Shown: positions 52,801 through 62,873, counted from the stretch's first letter. The stretch is DNA of 64,000 bases from Polyangia bacterium (GCA_030424595.1 JAUHWG010000025.1:106108-170107), one strand, 5' to 3'. A program made the numbers and translations. The notes: generated from the letters alone by a model not told the origin.

Positions 52801-53242
52801 GAACCACATCCGCGTGGCGACGCTCGCCAAGCAGCTCCTCGACGCCGGGGTGAAGGTCCAGCTCGGGGCCCACGGCCAACGTGAGGGGCTCGCAGCCCAC
52901 TGGGAGCTGTGGATGCTCGTCCAGGGCGGCATGAGCCCGCACGAGGCGCTCAGGGCCGGGACGTTGCACGGCGCCGCGTACCTCGGGCTCGACCGCGACA
53001 TCGGCTCCATCGAGGTCGGCAAGCTCGCGGATCTCGCGATCCTGAGCGCCGACCCCCTCGCGGACATTCGCGCGAGCGAGCAGGTCCGCTACACGATGGT
53101 CGGCGGTCGTCTCTACGACGCGGCGACGATGGACGAGGTCGGCGGCGCCAAGCGGGCTCAGCCTTTCTGGCACGGCACCGAAGCGCTGCCCTCGGGCGAG
53201 GTCCCAGAGCACGCGTACTGTCGGGCCGAGGGGGCGCACTGA
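49883..53242 (+). CDS. Lipoprotein with TolB-type propeller and amidohydrolase domain
   Basis: The 1119-residue protein has lipobox AMVTGC (Cys20). Residues about 70-690 hold WD40-like/PD40 beta-propeller repeats (FSPDGQHIAFTSDRGG, WSPDGRTIA, FSRDGKTIAYTTW, VSPDGRWIAWNEG). The last 420 residues are an amidohydrolase: GLVDVHAHGSQGE (metal HxH), FSVKSYNQPRR (Lys), IEHALPVAR and QLGAHGQREG (metal His), IEVGKLADLAIL. This fusion is known in many bacteria as a PD40-amidohydrolase, possibly a peptidase or dipeptidase; the substrate is unknown. The 3' end of the gene is partly duplicated just downstream. Confidence 0.9.
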   Translation: MRRFFGPLAAPLALAMVTGCAATRENAGPPWSMAVTPGIAEDDAEASKGDAKEEPKWDVNAPQGHDGANFSEVPIDTDTGTWMSVDVSPNGQEIVFDLLGDLYIMPITGGEAKALTEGIAWDMQPRFSPDGQHIAFTSDRGGGDNIWVMGRDGSDPKPVTKETFRLLNGPVWSPDGRTIAARKHFTKRRSLGSGEIWLYHASGGKGLQMTTKPNDQKDVNEPAFSADGRYVYYSHDATPGEHFEYNKDPHAGIYAISRLDRESGRIERITGGAGGAVRPTPSPDGTRLAFVRRLGGRSVLMIREINSGIERPIFQGLDRDMQEAWAIHGVYPTIAWTPDSQALVAWAEGKIWRIAASDGAAAEIPFHVKGTRRVAKAVRHSVEVDPVTVDVKALRWVEVAPDGRSVVYQALGHIYVRALPDGEPRRLTKDDDVVELFPTFSRDGKTIAYTTWSDSAFGSVRVVPSRGGKAKTITSTPGHYVEPRFSPDGKTILYRKVRGGWSRSPAWSADPGIYAVAAKPSKGATPLLVTRDGRGAHFGAASDRIFFTTSGGGEDSEKVVLSSIELDGSDLRTHATTEKATDLQVSPDGRWIAWNEGFHAFITPLLETGRAVELGPKAEGQPIARVTRDAGDFIRWSGDSQRLYWSLGAELYSRELRDAFSFIEGAPETLPEPASAGLPIGLTIIADRPSGSKAIVGATIVTMKGDEVIKDGTIVIDGNRIAAVGPRDQVTVPGGARVIDGAGMTVIPGLVDVHAHGSQGENGIIPQQNWLHLATLAFGVTTVHDPSNDTHTIFAASELARAGLVTAPRIFSTGTILYGAQAPFTAEIDSLDDARRHLRRLKAIGAFSVKSYNQPRRDQRQQVIAAARELEMMVVPEGGSLYQHNMTMVVDGHTGIEHALPVARAYGDVEQLWGATEVGYTPTLGVAYGGLSGELYWYAHTEVWKNERLRTFVPRHMIDQRSRRRVMAADDDWNHIRVATLAKQLLDAGVKVQLGAHGQREGLAAHWELWMLVQGGMSPHEALRAGTLHGAAYLGLDRDIGSIEVGKLADLAILSADPLADIRASEQVRYTMVGGRLYDAATMDEVGGAKRAQPFWHGTEALPSGEVPEHAYCRAEGAH

Positions 53243-53360
53243 GCTCGATCGCGAAGCTTGAACCGCTGCGGGGGCGCCTTCGGATCGGGCCTCGGGCGAG
53301 CTCTCCGAGCACGCCTAGCGCAGGGAGGGGGCGCGTTGAGCTCGAGCGCTGAGCTTGCGC
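53191..53360 (+). repeat. Decayed 100-bp duplication of the amidohydrolase gene end
   Basis: CTCGGGCGAG at 53191 and 53291 starts two copies that continue through GAGCACGC, a G-rich stretch, the stop context (CACTGAGCTCGA and CGTTGAGCTCGA) and GAAGCTTG / GAGCTTG. The second copy is diverged and untranslated. Between 53360 and 53420 nothing else is seen. Confidence 0.65.
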
Positions 53361-53420
53361 CGAGGAGGCGCGCTGCCCATTCGGGGGCGGGCCTGTTGTG
53401 CCACACCGAGGCGCGGCGCA

Positions 53421-55220
53421 TCACAGGGCTTCGGGGTCGGCCGCCCGGGGGATCGTCGGCTCGCCGCAGGGGAGTCGGACCGTGAAGGTCGTCCCTCTGC
53501 CGGGCTGGCTCGTGACCTCCAGCGAGCCGCCCATCATCTCGGTGAAGCGACGGCTGATCGTGAGGCCGAGGCCGGTCCCGCCGTAGCGTCGGGTCGGGGT
53601 CGGGTCGGCCTGGCGGAAGGGCTCGAAGACCGCGGCGATCTGGTCCGGGCTCATGCCGATCCCGGTGTCGCGGACGCAGAAGCGGAGCATCGGCCCGCGC
53701 TGGTCGGCGGAGTCGAGGCGAACGTCGAGCTCGACCGTCCCGCGCTCGGTGAACTTGCAGGCGTTCCCGAGGAGGTTGATCAGCACCTGGCGCAGCCGCG
53801 TCCGGTCGGTGTAGAGCGGCGGCAGATCGCGCCCGGCGTCGCAGCGGATGATGTTGTGGTTCACCCCGGCGACCGGCTCGACCGAGGTCACCGCGTCGCG
53901 GCAGAGCTCCTCGATGACGACGTGCTCGATGTAGAGATCGATCTTGCCGGCCTCGATCTTGCTGACGTCGAGGATGTTGCCGATGAGCTCCAGGAGGAGG
54001 CGGGAGGAGGTGTGGATCCGGCCCAGGTCCTCCAGCAGCGCCTCGTCGTGGCGATCTTCAGCCTCGTCGCGGAGGAGCTCGCAGTAGCCGATGATCGCGT
54101 TGAGCGGCGTCCGCAGCTCATGGCTCATGTTGGCCAGGAACATGCTCTTGGCCCGGCTGTTGGTCTCGGCTGCGTCGCGGGCGAGCTCCAGCGTGGTCTG
54201 CAGCTCCTGGCGCTTGCGGAGGTCGGTGAAGACGTGGATCGATCCGCCGCTTCGCCGCGGCGCCGACGAGACGATCGCGAGGACGCTCTCGCCGTCGCCG
54301 CAGCGCAGGAGGTACTCGCCGGTCTCCGCGAGGCTCTCGCTGTCGTGCAGCGACGCGACGCTGCCCGTCTCGTCGTCGTCCGCGGCGGCCAGGAGCAGAT
54401 GGAGGGGGTTGCCGAGCACGACCTCCTCGGGCCAGCCAGAGAGCTCGACGAAGGCGGGGTTCACCAGCGTGACGAGACCCTCGTCGTCGGTCGTCACCAG
54501 CCCTTGGGCCATGTTCATGGTGATCTGGAGGGCGAAGTCCCGCTCTTGACGGAGCGCCTCGGTGCGCTCGATGACCTGCGCCTCGAGATCGGTCGCGTGC
54601 TGGGCGTTGCGGACGGCTTGGTTGGCGAGCCCGAGGTAGCGCTGGGCGAGGGCCGATCGGGTCGCGGTGAAGAAGCCGCGCTCCGCGTGCACGCAGACGA
54701 GGATCGCCTGGGAGCCTGGGGCCACCAGCGGGACGTGGAGCGCGCCCCGAAAGCGCTCACGGACGGCGGGGTCGACCCCGCTCCAGTCATCCTTGAGGTT
54801 GAGGTCCAGGAGGGCGAGGGTCTCGCCGGCGAGCACGCGCTCGGTGAAACGACCGCCCCGCCACGTGATCCCCTCGAACGAGGGATCGGTGCTCGCGACC
54901 ACCTCGGACGCTCCGTCCTGGCCCAAGAGGAGGATGAAGGCGGCGTCAAACTGGAGGACGCCGTGGAGGACCCCGAGCACCCCCGCGAAGATCTCGTCGA
55001 CGCTGCGCGCTTCGCTGATCACCCGCAGGCCTGCGAAGAGCTGCTCTGCCTGGGTCGCGACCTCCCGCAGCCGCTCCCGCGCGTGCTGCAGATCGATGCG
55101 GAGCTCGCCGCGCTCCTCCTCGGCCGCGATCCGGGCCCGCTCCGACGATGCCAGCGCCGCCTCGAGCTCGCGTACGCGGGCTGAGAGCGCGAGGCGCTGA
55201 TCGTCCGAGGGCTGATCCAT
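53421..55220 (-). CDS. GAF-PAS histidine kinase paired with a FIST protein
   Basis: The 599-residue soluble kinase has a coiled coil (1-60), a GAF domain (about 65-205), a coiled linker, a PAS domain (ITMNMAQGLVTTDDEGLVTL, about 230-340), HisKA (LANMSHELRTPLNAIIGYCE) and HATPase_c (INLLGNACKFTE, DTGIGM, FRQADPTPTRRYGGTGLGLT). No receiver is attached. The ATG at 55220 overlaps the stop of the FIST gene (TGATG). Confidence 0.92.
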   Translation of the reverse strand: MDQPSDDQRLALSARVRELEAALASSERARIAAEEERGELRIDLQHARERLREVATQAEQLFAGLRVISEARSVDEIFAGVLGVLHGVLQFDAAFILLLGQDGASEVVASTDPSFEGITWRGGRFTERVLAGETLALLDLNLKDDWSGVDPAVRERFRGALHVPLVAPGSQAILVCVHAERGFFTATRSALAQRYLGLANQAVRNAQHATDLEAQVIERTEALRQERDFALQITMNMAQGLVTTDDEGLVTLVNPAFVELSGWPEEVVLGNPLHLLLAAADDDETGSVASLHDSESLAETGEYLLRCGDGESVLAIVSSAPRRSGGSIHVFTDLRKRQELQTTLELARDAAETNSRAKSMFLANMSHELRTPLNAIIGYCELLRDEAEDRHDEALLEDLGRIHTSSRLLLELIGNILDVSKIEAGKIDLYIEHVVIEELCRDAVTSVEPVAGVNHNIIRCDAGRDLPPLYTDRTRLRQVLINLLGNACKFTERGTVELDVRLDSADQRGPMLRFCVRDTGIGMSPDQIAAVFEPFRQADPTPTRRYGGTGLGLTISRRFTEMMGGSLEVTSQPGRGTTFTVRLPCGEPTIPRAADPEAL

Positions 55221-56419
55221 CAATCGCTCTCAAAGACGACGACGGAGATCATGAGGTTGCCGTGATAGCTCTCGTGGTTGGCGAAGCATCCCTGCTCGCC
55301 AAAGGTGAAGGTGCCGAGGAAGGGGCTGCCCTCGAGCTCCTTGGCGATCCCGTCGGCGACCTCGCCGATCTGATCCTGGATCGTCATCAAGCAGCCCGCG
55401 CAGTAGACGACGAGCGCGCCGGCGATGGAGTCGGCGAAGCGGTTGCCGGCGTTCATCGCCGCCTTCGTGACACGACCTGCCCGGGTGAGCAGGTGCTCTT
55501 TGGCGCCGACCATCTGGATCAAGCGCTCGCCGACCGCGACCTCGGTGAAGAGGGTGAGGGAGCCGTCCGCGGTGACGGAGTCGGGGTGGGAGAGGCGGAG
55601 GAAGGGGATCCCGCCGTGCTCGCCCGAGGCCCGCCCGAGCGGGTGGAGCGTGGTCATGCCGAGGACGTTGCCGCCGCTGAGCTTGTCGGTGATGACCCCG
55701 GAGGTCCACTCGTTGTAGACCTCGGCCGCCGGGCGACCGTCGATCTCCTGCAGGGTCCGACCCTCGGCGCGGGTGACCACGCCGCTCAGCTCGGTCGCGG
55801 AGTAGCCGCTGTGGAAGGCGAAGTGGAGCGAGGTCGAGGGGTAGAAGACCGTGACGACGACCGAGCCCCGGTGGACCTGGCCGTTGGCGAGCTCGAACCA
55901 TCCGCCGCCGACGTCGTTGTCCGCCGCCGAGCCGCCCGCGATCGGCACGCGGACGCCGAGGACCTCCTTGAAGCCGCGGATCACGGCCTCTTCGCTGCCC
56001 GGATCGCTCGCGATCCAGACCAGCTCCGGGGGCTCTCCCTCGCGGTCGGCGGCGGCGATCGCCGCGAGCAGGGCCTCGCGTCCGGCGGCCTGCGGATCAT
56101 CGCCGAGCTCGCGGGCTGCGACGCCGTAGTCCCCGTCCGGATCGTGGATCCCGAAGAGGCCGAGGCCAACCCCTTCGGACCCGGCAAAGCCGCTCTCGGT
56201 CATGACCCCGAGGCAGGTGGTCGCGCCGTGCGTCGGCACTCCGGGCGCGACGTCGCGGAGCCCCGCGGCGATCGCCTCGAGGTCATGGCCGACCGTCGGG
56301 TAGACGATGAGGAGGCTCGGCGTGGCGCCCAGCTCGGCCTCGATCTCGGCGTAGCACTCGCGGATCGCCGCCGCCGAGTCCGCGTCGGTGGTGGACGTCG
56401 TCGAGATCTTGAGGGGCAT
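55220..56419 (-). CDS. FIST-domain sensor protein
   Basis: The 399-residue protein has the FIST_N (SLLIVYPTVGHDLEAI, PTHGATTCLGVM, PIAGGSAADN) and FIST_C (GEVADGIAKELEGSPFLGTF with GEQGCFANHES) regions. FIST proteins are thought to bind small ligands such as amino acids and to feed signalling kinases. The start at 56419 is favoured over 56458 because it opens directly on the fold. Direct coupling to the next histidine kinase supports a sensor role. Confidence 0.93.
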   Translation of the reverse strand: MPLKISTTSTTDADSAAAIRECYAEIEAELGATPSLLIVYPTVGHDLEAIAAGLRDVAPGVPTHGATTCLGVMTESGFAGSEGVGLGLFGIHDPDGDYGVAARELGDDPQAAGREALLAAIAAADREGEPPELVWIASDPGSEEAVIRGFKEVLGVRVPIAGGSAADNDVGGGWFELANGQVHRGSVVVTVFYPSTSLHFAFHSGYSATELSGVVTRAEGRTLQEIDGRPAAEVYNEWTSGVITDKLSGGNVLGMTTLHPLGRASGEHGGIPFLRLSHPDSVTADGSLTLFTEVAVGERLIQMVGAKEHLLTRAGRVTKAAMNAGNRFADSIAGALVVYCAGCLMTIQDQIGEVADGIAKELEGSPFLGTFTFGEQGCFANHESYHGNLMISVVVFESD

Positions 56420-56522
56420 CGTGGGATCGAGGATCCGAGATCGTGACCTCCCGAGCAACCGCAGATTCCCGCGTCTACGGGGACCTCTGCAGCGCTCTAG
56501 GGCATCTCTTCCGATGCGGGGA

Positions 56523-58205
56523 TCAGGCTCGCCGACGACGACCGAGCAGGATCAGTCCGAGCAGCGCGAGGACGTTCAGAGACTCACCGAAGCGCGCGTA
56601 GGGGGTGCGGTACTCCGGGTCGATCATCGGCACCTCGACGACGAAGCCGGTCGGATCCTGGAGGCCCTCTGCATCCGGATCGGTGACCTCGGTGACGACC
56701 TCGAGGCGACCGACGGGGTCGACGTAGGCGGAGGGCCCGGCATTGACCGCGCGCAGGAGAGAACGGCGATTCTCGATGGTCCGCAGCACCGCCAGCCCGA
56801 GGTGCTGGTTTTGCTCCTTGGTCTTGCCGAACCACGAGTCGTTGGTCAGGTTGACGAAGGCTGAGATCCCCTCGTTGGCCATGTCCCGGGCGAAGCGGGG
56901 GAGGATGTCCTCGTAGCAGATCAGCGGTCCGTAGCTGAAGTCCCCGACCTTGAGCGCCTGCGGGACGGTGCCTGGGTTGATGTAGGAGGCCGAGGGCACC
57001 TGCTCCAGGTACCACTCGGGGTCCACGATCGGGATGTACTCGCCGAAGGCCAGCGGGTAGTTCTTGTCGTAGATGTCGCCGACGGAGCCGTCCGCTTCGA
57101 GGACCATCGCCGTGTTCCAGGGGAACTGGGAGGCCTTTGTGTCGGCGGTGACGAGGCCGAAGATCAGCGGCGCTGTGAACCCTCGACGCACACGTCGCGG
57201 GTGCCGCTCGGGGAAGTCCTGGGCGTTGCGGCGCGGCAGCGCGCGGGAGAAGGGGTAGGCGGTCTCGCCCCAGAGAATGACCTCTGCGCCCTGCTCCTCG
57301 AGGCGCGCAGATTCTTCCTGCAGTCGGTTGAGGATCACTCGCTTGTAGCGAGGGTGGGTCCACTGCGTGATCCCGAAGTTGCCCTGGACGACGCCGACCT
57401 TGACCTTGGGGCTGGCCTCGGCGAGCGCGTCGACCTGGGCGATCCGGATCGTCCCGTAGAGGGGAACGCCGACGATCGAGGCGACGAACACGGCGAGCGC
57501 GCGACGGTCGAGGCGACGCTCGCGGAACCAGGCGCTCAGGGTGACGTAGAGGCCGCTGTTGATCAGCAGCATCACCAGGCCCACGGTGCAGACTCCGCCG
57601 AGCTCTGCGGTCTGGAGCCAGACCGGCTGCCAGCACCACATCAGCGCCAGGTACGAGGGGAAGACGTGGGGGAGGAGCGCCTCGCCGGCGCACCAGGCGA
57701 GGGGGGCTATCCAGAGGAGGCTCCGCCCGGTCCGGCGCTGGATGGCCGCGAGGACAGCCGCGGGGATCGCCCACTGGAGCCCCTGGAAGGCGGAGAAGAG
57801 GAGGTGGGTGCCGAAGGTGCCGAAGGTGCCGAAGTCGGCGAAGCGGGAGAGGAGCTCGGAGAGCCAGATGAAGCCCCAGAAGACGGTGATCGTCCCCGTC
57901 AACCAGCCGAACCAAAAAGCCTGCTTGGGCGAGCTGCGATCGATGAGCCAGAGCCAGGGGATCCAGCCGACGAGGCCGAGCCACCAGAGGCTGGCGTCGG
58001 GGGATCCCTGGACCATGCACGCGGCGCAGAGCACAGACGCCCCGAGCCTCAGGAGGAGGTCCTTGCGGCTGAGCCTCGGCGCAGCCTCGGAGGGCTTGGC
58101 CTCCTCGGAGGGCTTGGACCCCTCGGAGGCCTCCTCGGAGGGCTTGGACCCCCCGGAGGCCTCTCCCTCAGGCTCGCCCTTGTCGTCTCGCTCGTCGCTG
58201 GTCAC
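56523..58205 (-). CDS. lnt: Apolipoprotein N-acyltransferase
   Basis: Adds the third acyl chain to lipoproteins. The 560-residue protein has about six membrane helices and a nitrilase-like domain with the triad Glu (ILWGETAYPF), Lys (DIYDKNYPLAFGEYIP) and Cys (PLICYEDILP). The first 45 residues are a Lys/Pro/Ser/Glu low-complexity start (KPSEEASEGSKPSEEAKPSE) from a tandem at about 58085-58165. The start is GTG 58205. It lies 33 bases after aspS. The many lipoproteins in this window are its expected substrates. Confidence 0.92.
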   Translation of the reverse strand: MTSDERDDKGEPEGEASGGSKPSEEASEGSKPSEEAKPSEAAPRLSRKDLLLRLGASVLCAACMVQGSPDASLWWLGLVGWIPWLWLIDRSSPKQAFWFGWLTGTITVFWGFIWLSELLSRFADFGTFGTFGTHLLFSAFQGLQWAIPAAVLAAIQRRTGRSLLWIAPLAWCAGEALLPHVFPSYLALMWCWQPVWLQTAELGGVCTVGLVMLLINSGLYVTLSAWFRERRLDRRALAVFVASIVGVPLYGTIRIAQVDALAEASPKVKVGVVQGNFGITQWTHPRYKRVILNRLQEESARLEEQGAEVILWGETAYPFSRALPRRNAQDFPERHPRRVRRGFTAPLIFGLVTADTKASQFPWNTAMVLEADGSVGDIYDKNYPLAFGEYIPIVDPEWYLEQVPSASYINPGTVPQALKVGDFSYGPLICYEDILPRFARDMANEGISAFVNLTNDSWFGKTKEQNQHLGLAVLRTIENRRSLLRAVNAGPSAYVDPVGRLEVVTEVTDPDAEGLQDPTGFVVEVPMIDPEYRTPYARFGESLNVLALLGLILLGRRRRA

Positions 58206-58238
58206 TCCGGTCCCTCGCCTCGTCTGCTCGCCCGCCCG

Positions 58239-60035
58239 CTAGTCCGCGCCGGGGAGGGGCCTGTGGGTGATGTAGAGCTCGCCGAGCTGCTCGTCGTCGG
58301 CGGGGCCGGGACAGCTCGTCATCAGATCCTGACCGCGCGAGGTCTTGGGGAAGGCGATGACGTCGCGGAGGCTGTCGGCGCCGCACATCAGCATCGCGAT
58401 CCGGTCGAGGCCGAAGGCGACCCCGCCGTGCGGCGGCGGTCCGTAGCGGAAGGCCTCGAGGAGGAAGCCGAACTTCTGCTGGGTCTCCTCGGGGCTGAGG
58501 CCGAGCACCTTGAAGACCTTGGCCTGGACGTCCGAGCGGTGGATACGGATCGAGCCGCCGCCGATCTCGTTGCCGTTGAGGACGAGGTCGTAGGCCTGCG
58601 CGAGCACCTTCCCCGGATCCTCGTCGAGGAGCGGGATGTGCTCGGTCCGCGGCATCGTGAAGGGGTGGTGCGACGAGACCCAGCCGCGCTCGGTCTTCTC
58701 GAAGAGCGGGAAGTCGGTGACCCACAAGAAGCGCCACTGGGTCTCCTCGCCGAGGAGCGAGAGGCTGTCGCGCAGCTCCAGGCGCAGCGACGAGAGGGCC
58801 ATGTGGGTGGTGTGGAAGTCGTCGGCGACGAAGAGGAGCGTCGACCCCGGGACCGCGCCCATCTGCTCCGCGATCGTCGTGCACAGCTCCGGTCCGAGGG
58901 CCTTGGCGAGCGGCGACTGCCAGCTCCCGTCCTCCTTGATCTTGGCCCAGCCGAGGCCCTTGGCCCCGCCGTGCTCGCGCTTTTTGACGAAGTCGGTGAG
59001 CTTGTCGAGGCGGCCGCGGCTGAAGCTCTTGAGGTGCTCGGGCGGGACGCAGATGCCCTTGACGTAGGGGGCCTCGGCGAAGACCGAGAAGCCGCAGCCC
59101 TTGACCGCCTCGGTGATGTCCATAAGCTCCAGGCCGAAGCGAATGTCGGGCTTGTCGTTGCCGTAGCGGGCCATCGCCTCGGCCCAGGTCATCCGCTTGA
59201 AGGGGCGCGGGAGCTCGACCCCGAGCAGCTCACGCCACTGCCGCGTGACCAGCTCCTCCATCGCCGCGAAGACCCGCTCCGGGGTGGCGAAGCTCATCTC
59301 CACGTCGATCTGGGTGAACTCGGGCTGCCGGTCGTTACGCAGGTCCTCGTCGCGGAAGCAGCGGGTGATCTGGAAGTACTTGTCGAACCCCGAGACCATG
59401 AAGAGCTGCTTGAAGATCTGCGGCGACTCGGCGAGGGCGTAGAACTTGCCCGGGCTGAGGCGGCTCGGGACCAGGAAGTTGCGCGCGCCCCCGGGCGTGT
59501 ACTTGACCATGTAGGGGGTCTCGAGCTCGAGGAAGCCGGCCTCGGCGAGGGTCGCCCGGGTCAGGGTCGCGAGCTTCGACCGGAGGATGAAATTGCGCTG
59601 GAGCGAGGGCCGGCGCAGGTCGAGGTAGCGGTAGCGCAGGCGGGTGGTCTCGAGGGCGTCGAGGCGCTCGTCGTCGGCGATCGTCAGGGGCGGCGGATCC
59701 GACGCCGAGAAGAGCTCGACCGCGGTGCCCTCGACCTCGATGGCGCCGGTGGGGATGTTCTCGTTGGCGTTCTCGCCGCGGCTCTTCACCTTGCCGGCGA
59801 TCGCCACACAGTACTCGGCGCGGAGGCCACCGGCGGCCTCGTGGGCCTCCGCGTGGAGATCCGGGCCGAAGACGACCTGGGTGATGCCGGCACGATCGCG
59901 GAGATCGACGAAGATGCGACCGCCGCGGTTGCGCTGGCGATGCACCCATCCGAAGAGGACGACCTCGCGGCCGTCATCGCTCGCGCGGAGGCTGCCGCAA
60001 TCGTGTGTACGACCTTGCTCGAGGAGGCTTGGCAT
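58239..60035 (-). CDS. aspS: Aspartyl-tRNA synthetase
   Basis: Class II synthetase of 598 residues. The N-terminal OB fold (VVLFGWVHRQRNRGGRIFVD), YRYLDLRRPSLQRNF, motif 2 FRDEDLRNDRQPEFTQID, the bacterial GAD insertion and motif 3 GIAFGLDRIAML region (here GVAFGLDRIAMLM) are present. The ATG at 60035 gives the standard start. Charges tRNA-Asp. Confidence 0.97.
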   Translation of the reverse strand: MPSLLEQGRTHDCGSLRASDDGREVVLFGWVHRQRNRGGRIFVDLRDRAGITQVVFGPDLHAEAHEAAGGLRAEYCVAIAGKVKSRGENANENIPTGAIEVEGTAVELFSASDPPPLTIADDERLDALETTRLRYRYLDLRRPSLQRNFILRSKLATLTRATLAEAGFLELETPYMVKYTPGGARNFLVPSRLSPGKFYALAESPQIFKQLFMVSGFDKYFQITRCFRDEDLRNDRQPEFTQIDVEMSFATPERVFAAMEELVTRQWRELLGVELPRPFKRMTWAEAMARYGNDKPDIRFGLELMDITEAVKGCGFSVFAEAPYVKGICVPPEHLKSFSRGRLDKLTDFVKKREHGGAKGLGWAKIKEDGSWQSPLAKALGPELCTTIAEQMGAVPGSTLLFVADDFHTTHMALSSLRLELRDSLSLLGEETQWRFLWVTDFPLFEKTERGWVSSHHPFTMPRTEHIPLLDEDPGKVLAQAYDLVLNGNEIGGGSIRIHRSDVQAKVFKVLGLSPEETQQKFGFLLEAFRYGPPPHGGVAFGLDRIAMLMCGADSLRDVIAFPKTSRGQDLMTSCPGPADDEQLGELYITHRPLPGAD

Positions 60036-60176
60036 GGCGCGAGAATGTAGTCCAAAACCGGCCGGGGCGCCCCCCATTCCGTATGCTACAACCAAGCTTC
60101 GGCGTCGCCCTGGACGTCTGCGTTTTCCGCGCGAAGCCCCCTAGACGCCCACTACACCCCGGATCGCGACCGACCG

Positions 60177-61046
60177 ATGGCCCTGCGTTTCGTCCACTGC
60201 TCGGATATCCACCTCCTCGATCTCGAAGGGGTCGGAGTCCACCGCTTCCTCAACAAGCGCCTGACGGGCGGGGTCAACCTCGCCCTCGGCCGGCGAAAGT
60301 CCCACGCGCCCCACCTCTTCGACGCGATCATCGAGCGGGCCCGCGCCCTCGATGCGGATCGCCTGGTGGTCACCGGCGATGTCACCAACCTCGCCCTCGA
60401 GGCGGAGTTTGAGCTGGTCCGCCGCAAGTTCGGCGAGGCTGGGCTGCCGGTGACGGTGATCCCCGGCAACCACGACGCCTACACCAAGGGCTCGGTCCGG
60501 GTCCGCCGCTTCGAGTCCTACCTCGGCGCTTTCATGGAGGGGGATCGCCAGTCCGGCCACGACTACCCCTTTGTCCAGCGCTTCGACGGCGCCGCGCTGA
60601 TCGGCCTGTCGACGGCGATCGCGACCCTGCCGCTCTACGCGACCGGCCGCCTCGGCCACGGTCAGCTCGCCCGCCTCGACGCGATCCTGGAGCAGCTCGG
60701 CCGCGAGGGCATCGCCCGGATCGTCCTCATCCACCACCCGGTGATGGACGGCGTCGCCAAGGCCCGTCACGACCTCCTCGACCTCGACGCCTTCAAGCAG
60801 GTCATCGCCCGCCGCGGCGCGGAGCTGATCCTCCACGGTCATGAGCACGTGCACATCGAAGGCGCGCTCGCCGGGCCAGAGGCGGAGGCGGTCGTCCACG
60901 GGATCGCCTCCGGGACCAGCCTGTCGCAGAAGCCGGGACGGCACGGCGCCTTCTCCCTCTACAACGTCGCCCCCGAGGGGATCGCCCGGGTGCACTACAC
61001 GTGGGACGGCGACGAGTTCATCGCCGGCGGCGAGACCCTGCATTGA
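60177..61046 (+). CDS. Calcineurin-type metallophosphoesterase
   Basis: The 289-residue protein has all five metal motifs: HCSDIHLLD, VVTGDVTN, VIPGNHDAY, VLIHHPV and LHGHEHVH. It is a soluble cytoplasmic-type enzyme. It resembles the 3',5'-cAMP phosphodiesterase/UDP-diacylglucosamine-pyrophosphatase group in length, but no substrate can be told. It is divergent from aspS. Confidence 0.92.
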   Translation: MALRFVHCSDIHLLDLEGVGVHRFLNKRLTGGVNLALGRRKSHAPHLFDAIIERARALDADRLVVTGDVTNLALEAEFELVRRKFGEAGLPVTVIPGNHDAYTKGSVRVRRFESYLGAFMEGDRQSGHDYPFVQRFDGAALIGLSTAIATLPLYATGRLGHGQLARLDAILEQLGREGIARIVLIHHPVMDGVAKARHDLLDLDAFKQVIARRGAELILHGHEHVHIEGALAGPEAEAVVHGIASGTSLSQKPGRHGAFSLYNVAPEGIARVHYTWDGDEFIAGGETLH

Positions 61047-61101
61047 TCGATCGGATGACCCTTGGGTGGGCCTTTGGCCCACGCCCGCAGTCGGAGGTGC
61101 T

Positions 61102-61350
61102 GTGGCGGAGCTGATCCTCTGCCAGTGCACCTCGGTCTCCGAGCGCGAGGTGATCGCCTGCGCGCGACGTGGGGCGACGACCCTGGAGGCCATCGCCGAG
61201 GCGTGTGATGCTGGCACTGGCTGCGGAAGCTGCTGCGGTGCGATCACGACGATCCTCGAGGAGGAGGAGGCACGACGAGCCGCCGGTGTCGGGATCCCCG
61301 CGGCGCTGCTCCAGCTCCCCCTCTTCCAGTTCGGCCGTGACAAGGGCTGA
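61102..61350 (+). CDS. Bacterioferritin-associated ferredoxin-like [2Fe-2S] protein
   Basis: The 82-residue protein has the BFD cluster: C-x-C in ILCQCTSVSEREV and C-x2-C in AGTGCGSCCGAI. GTG at 61102 has GGAGG 4-8 bases upstream. BFD domains hold a [2Fe-2S] cluster and help mobilise iron from bacterioferritin. The C-terminal extension of about 25 residues is polar. Its TGA stop is the first of ten in-frame TGAs in the following array. Confidence 0.88.
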   Translation: MAELILCQCTSVSEREVIACARRGATTLEAIAEACDAGTGCGSCCGAITTILEEEEARRAAGVGIPAALLQLPLFQFGRDKG

Positions 61351-61458
61351 GCCCCGGTGTGAGCCTCGGTGTGAGCCCCGGCCTGAGACCCAGTGTGAGC
61401 CCTGGTCTGAGCCCCGGTGTGAGCCCCGGCCTGAGCCCCGGTGTGAGCCCCGGTCTGA
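61348..61458 (+). repeat. 12-bp tandem array with ten in-frame TGA stops
   Basis: The unit is TGA-GCC-CCG-GTG. TGA falls at 61348, 61360, 61372, 61384, 61396, 61408, 61420, 61432, 61444 and 61456, all in the frame of the BFD gene. The bases between vary (CTG, CCA, GGC, GTC) while every TGA is kept. Confidence 0.95.
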
Positions 61459-61516
61459 AGGCGCCTTGATCGGTTGACGAGCTCGCGGCCGAAGCGGCAA
61501 GGTTGCGCGGCCCTCG

Positions 61517-62800
<1,284 letters not shown>

Positions 62801-62815
<15 letters not shown>

Positions 62816-62873
62816 ACCAAGGCCGAGCTCAAGGCCGAGCTCAAGGCCTAGGCCAAGGCCGAGTTCAAGGCCT
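62801..62873 (+). repeat. 12-bp tandem at the lysC stop codon
   Basis: Units of AAGGCCGAGCTC follow the lysC end (GAGCTCGAGGCCTAG). A second in-frame TAG lies at 62849, exactly three units (36 bp) after the lysC stop. The rest of 62874-62985 shows no feature. Confidence 0.8.

Noticed and set aside
57201..60050. 949-residue plus-strand frame over aspS and lnt
   Set aside because: It is antisense to two clearly real genes, rich in Gly/Glu/Asp/Leu from codon bias of high-GC DNA, and has no domain.
61348..61458. Selenocysteine-rich tail encoded by the TGA array
   Set aside because: No SECIS-like hairpin was seen, the units have no protein-like pattern, and comparable arrays after lysC and hemC use TAG or TAA.
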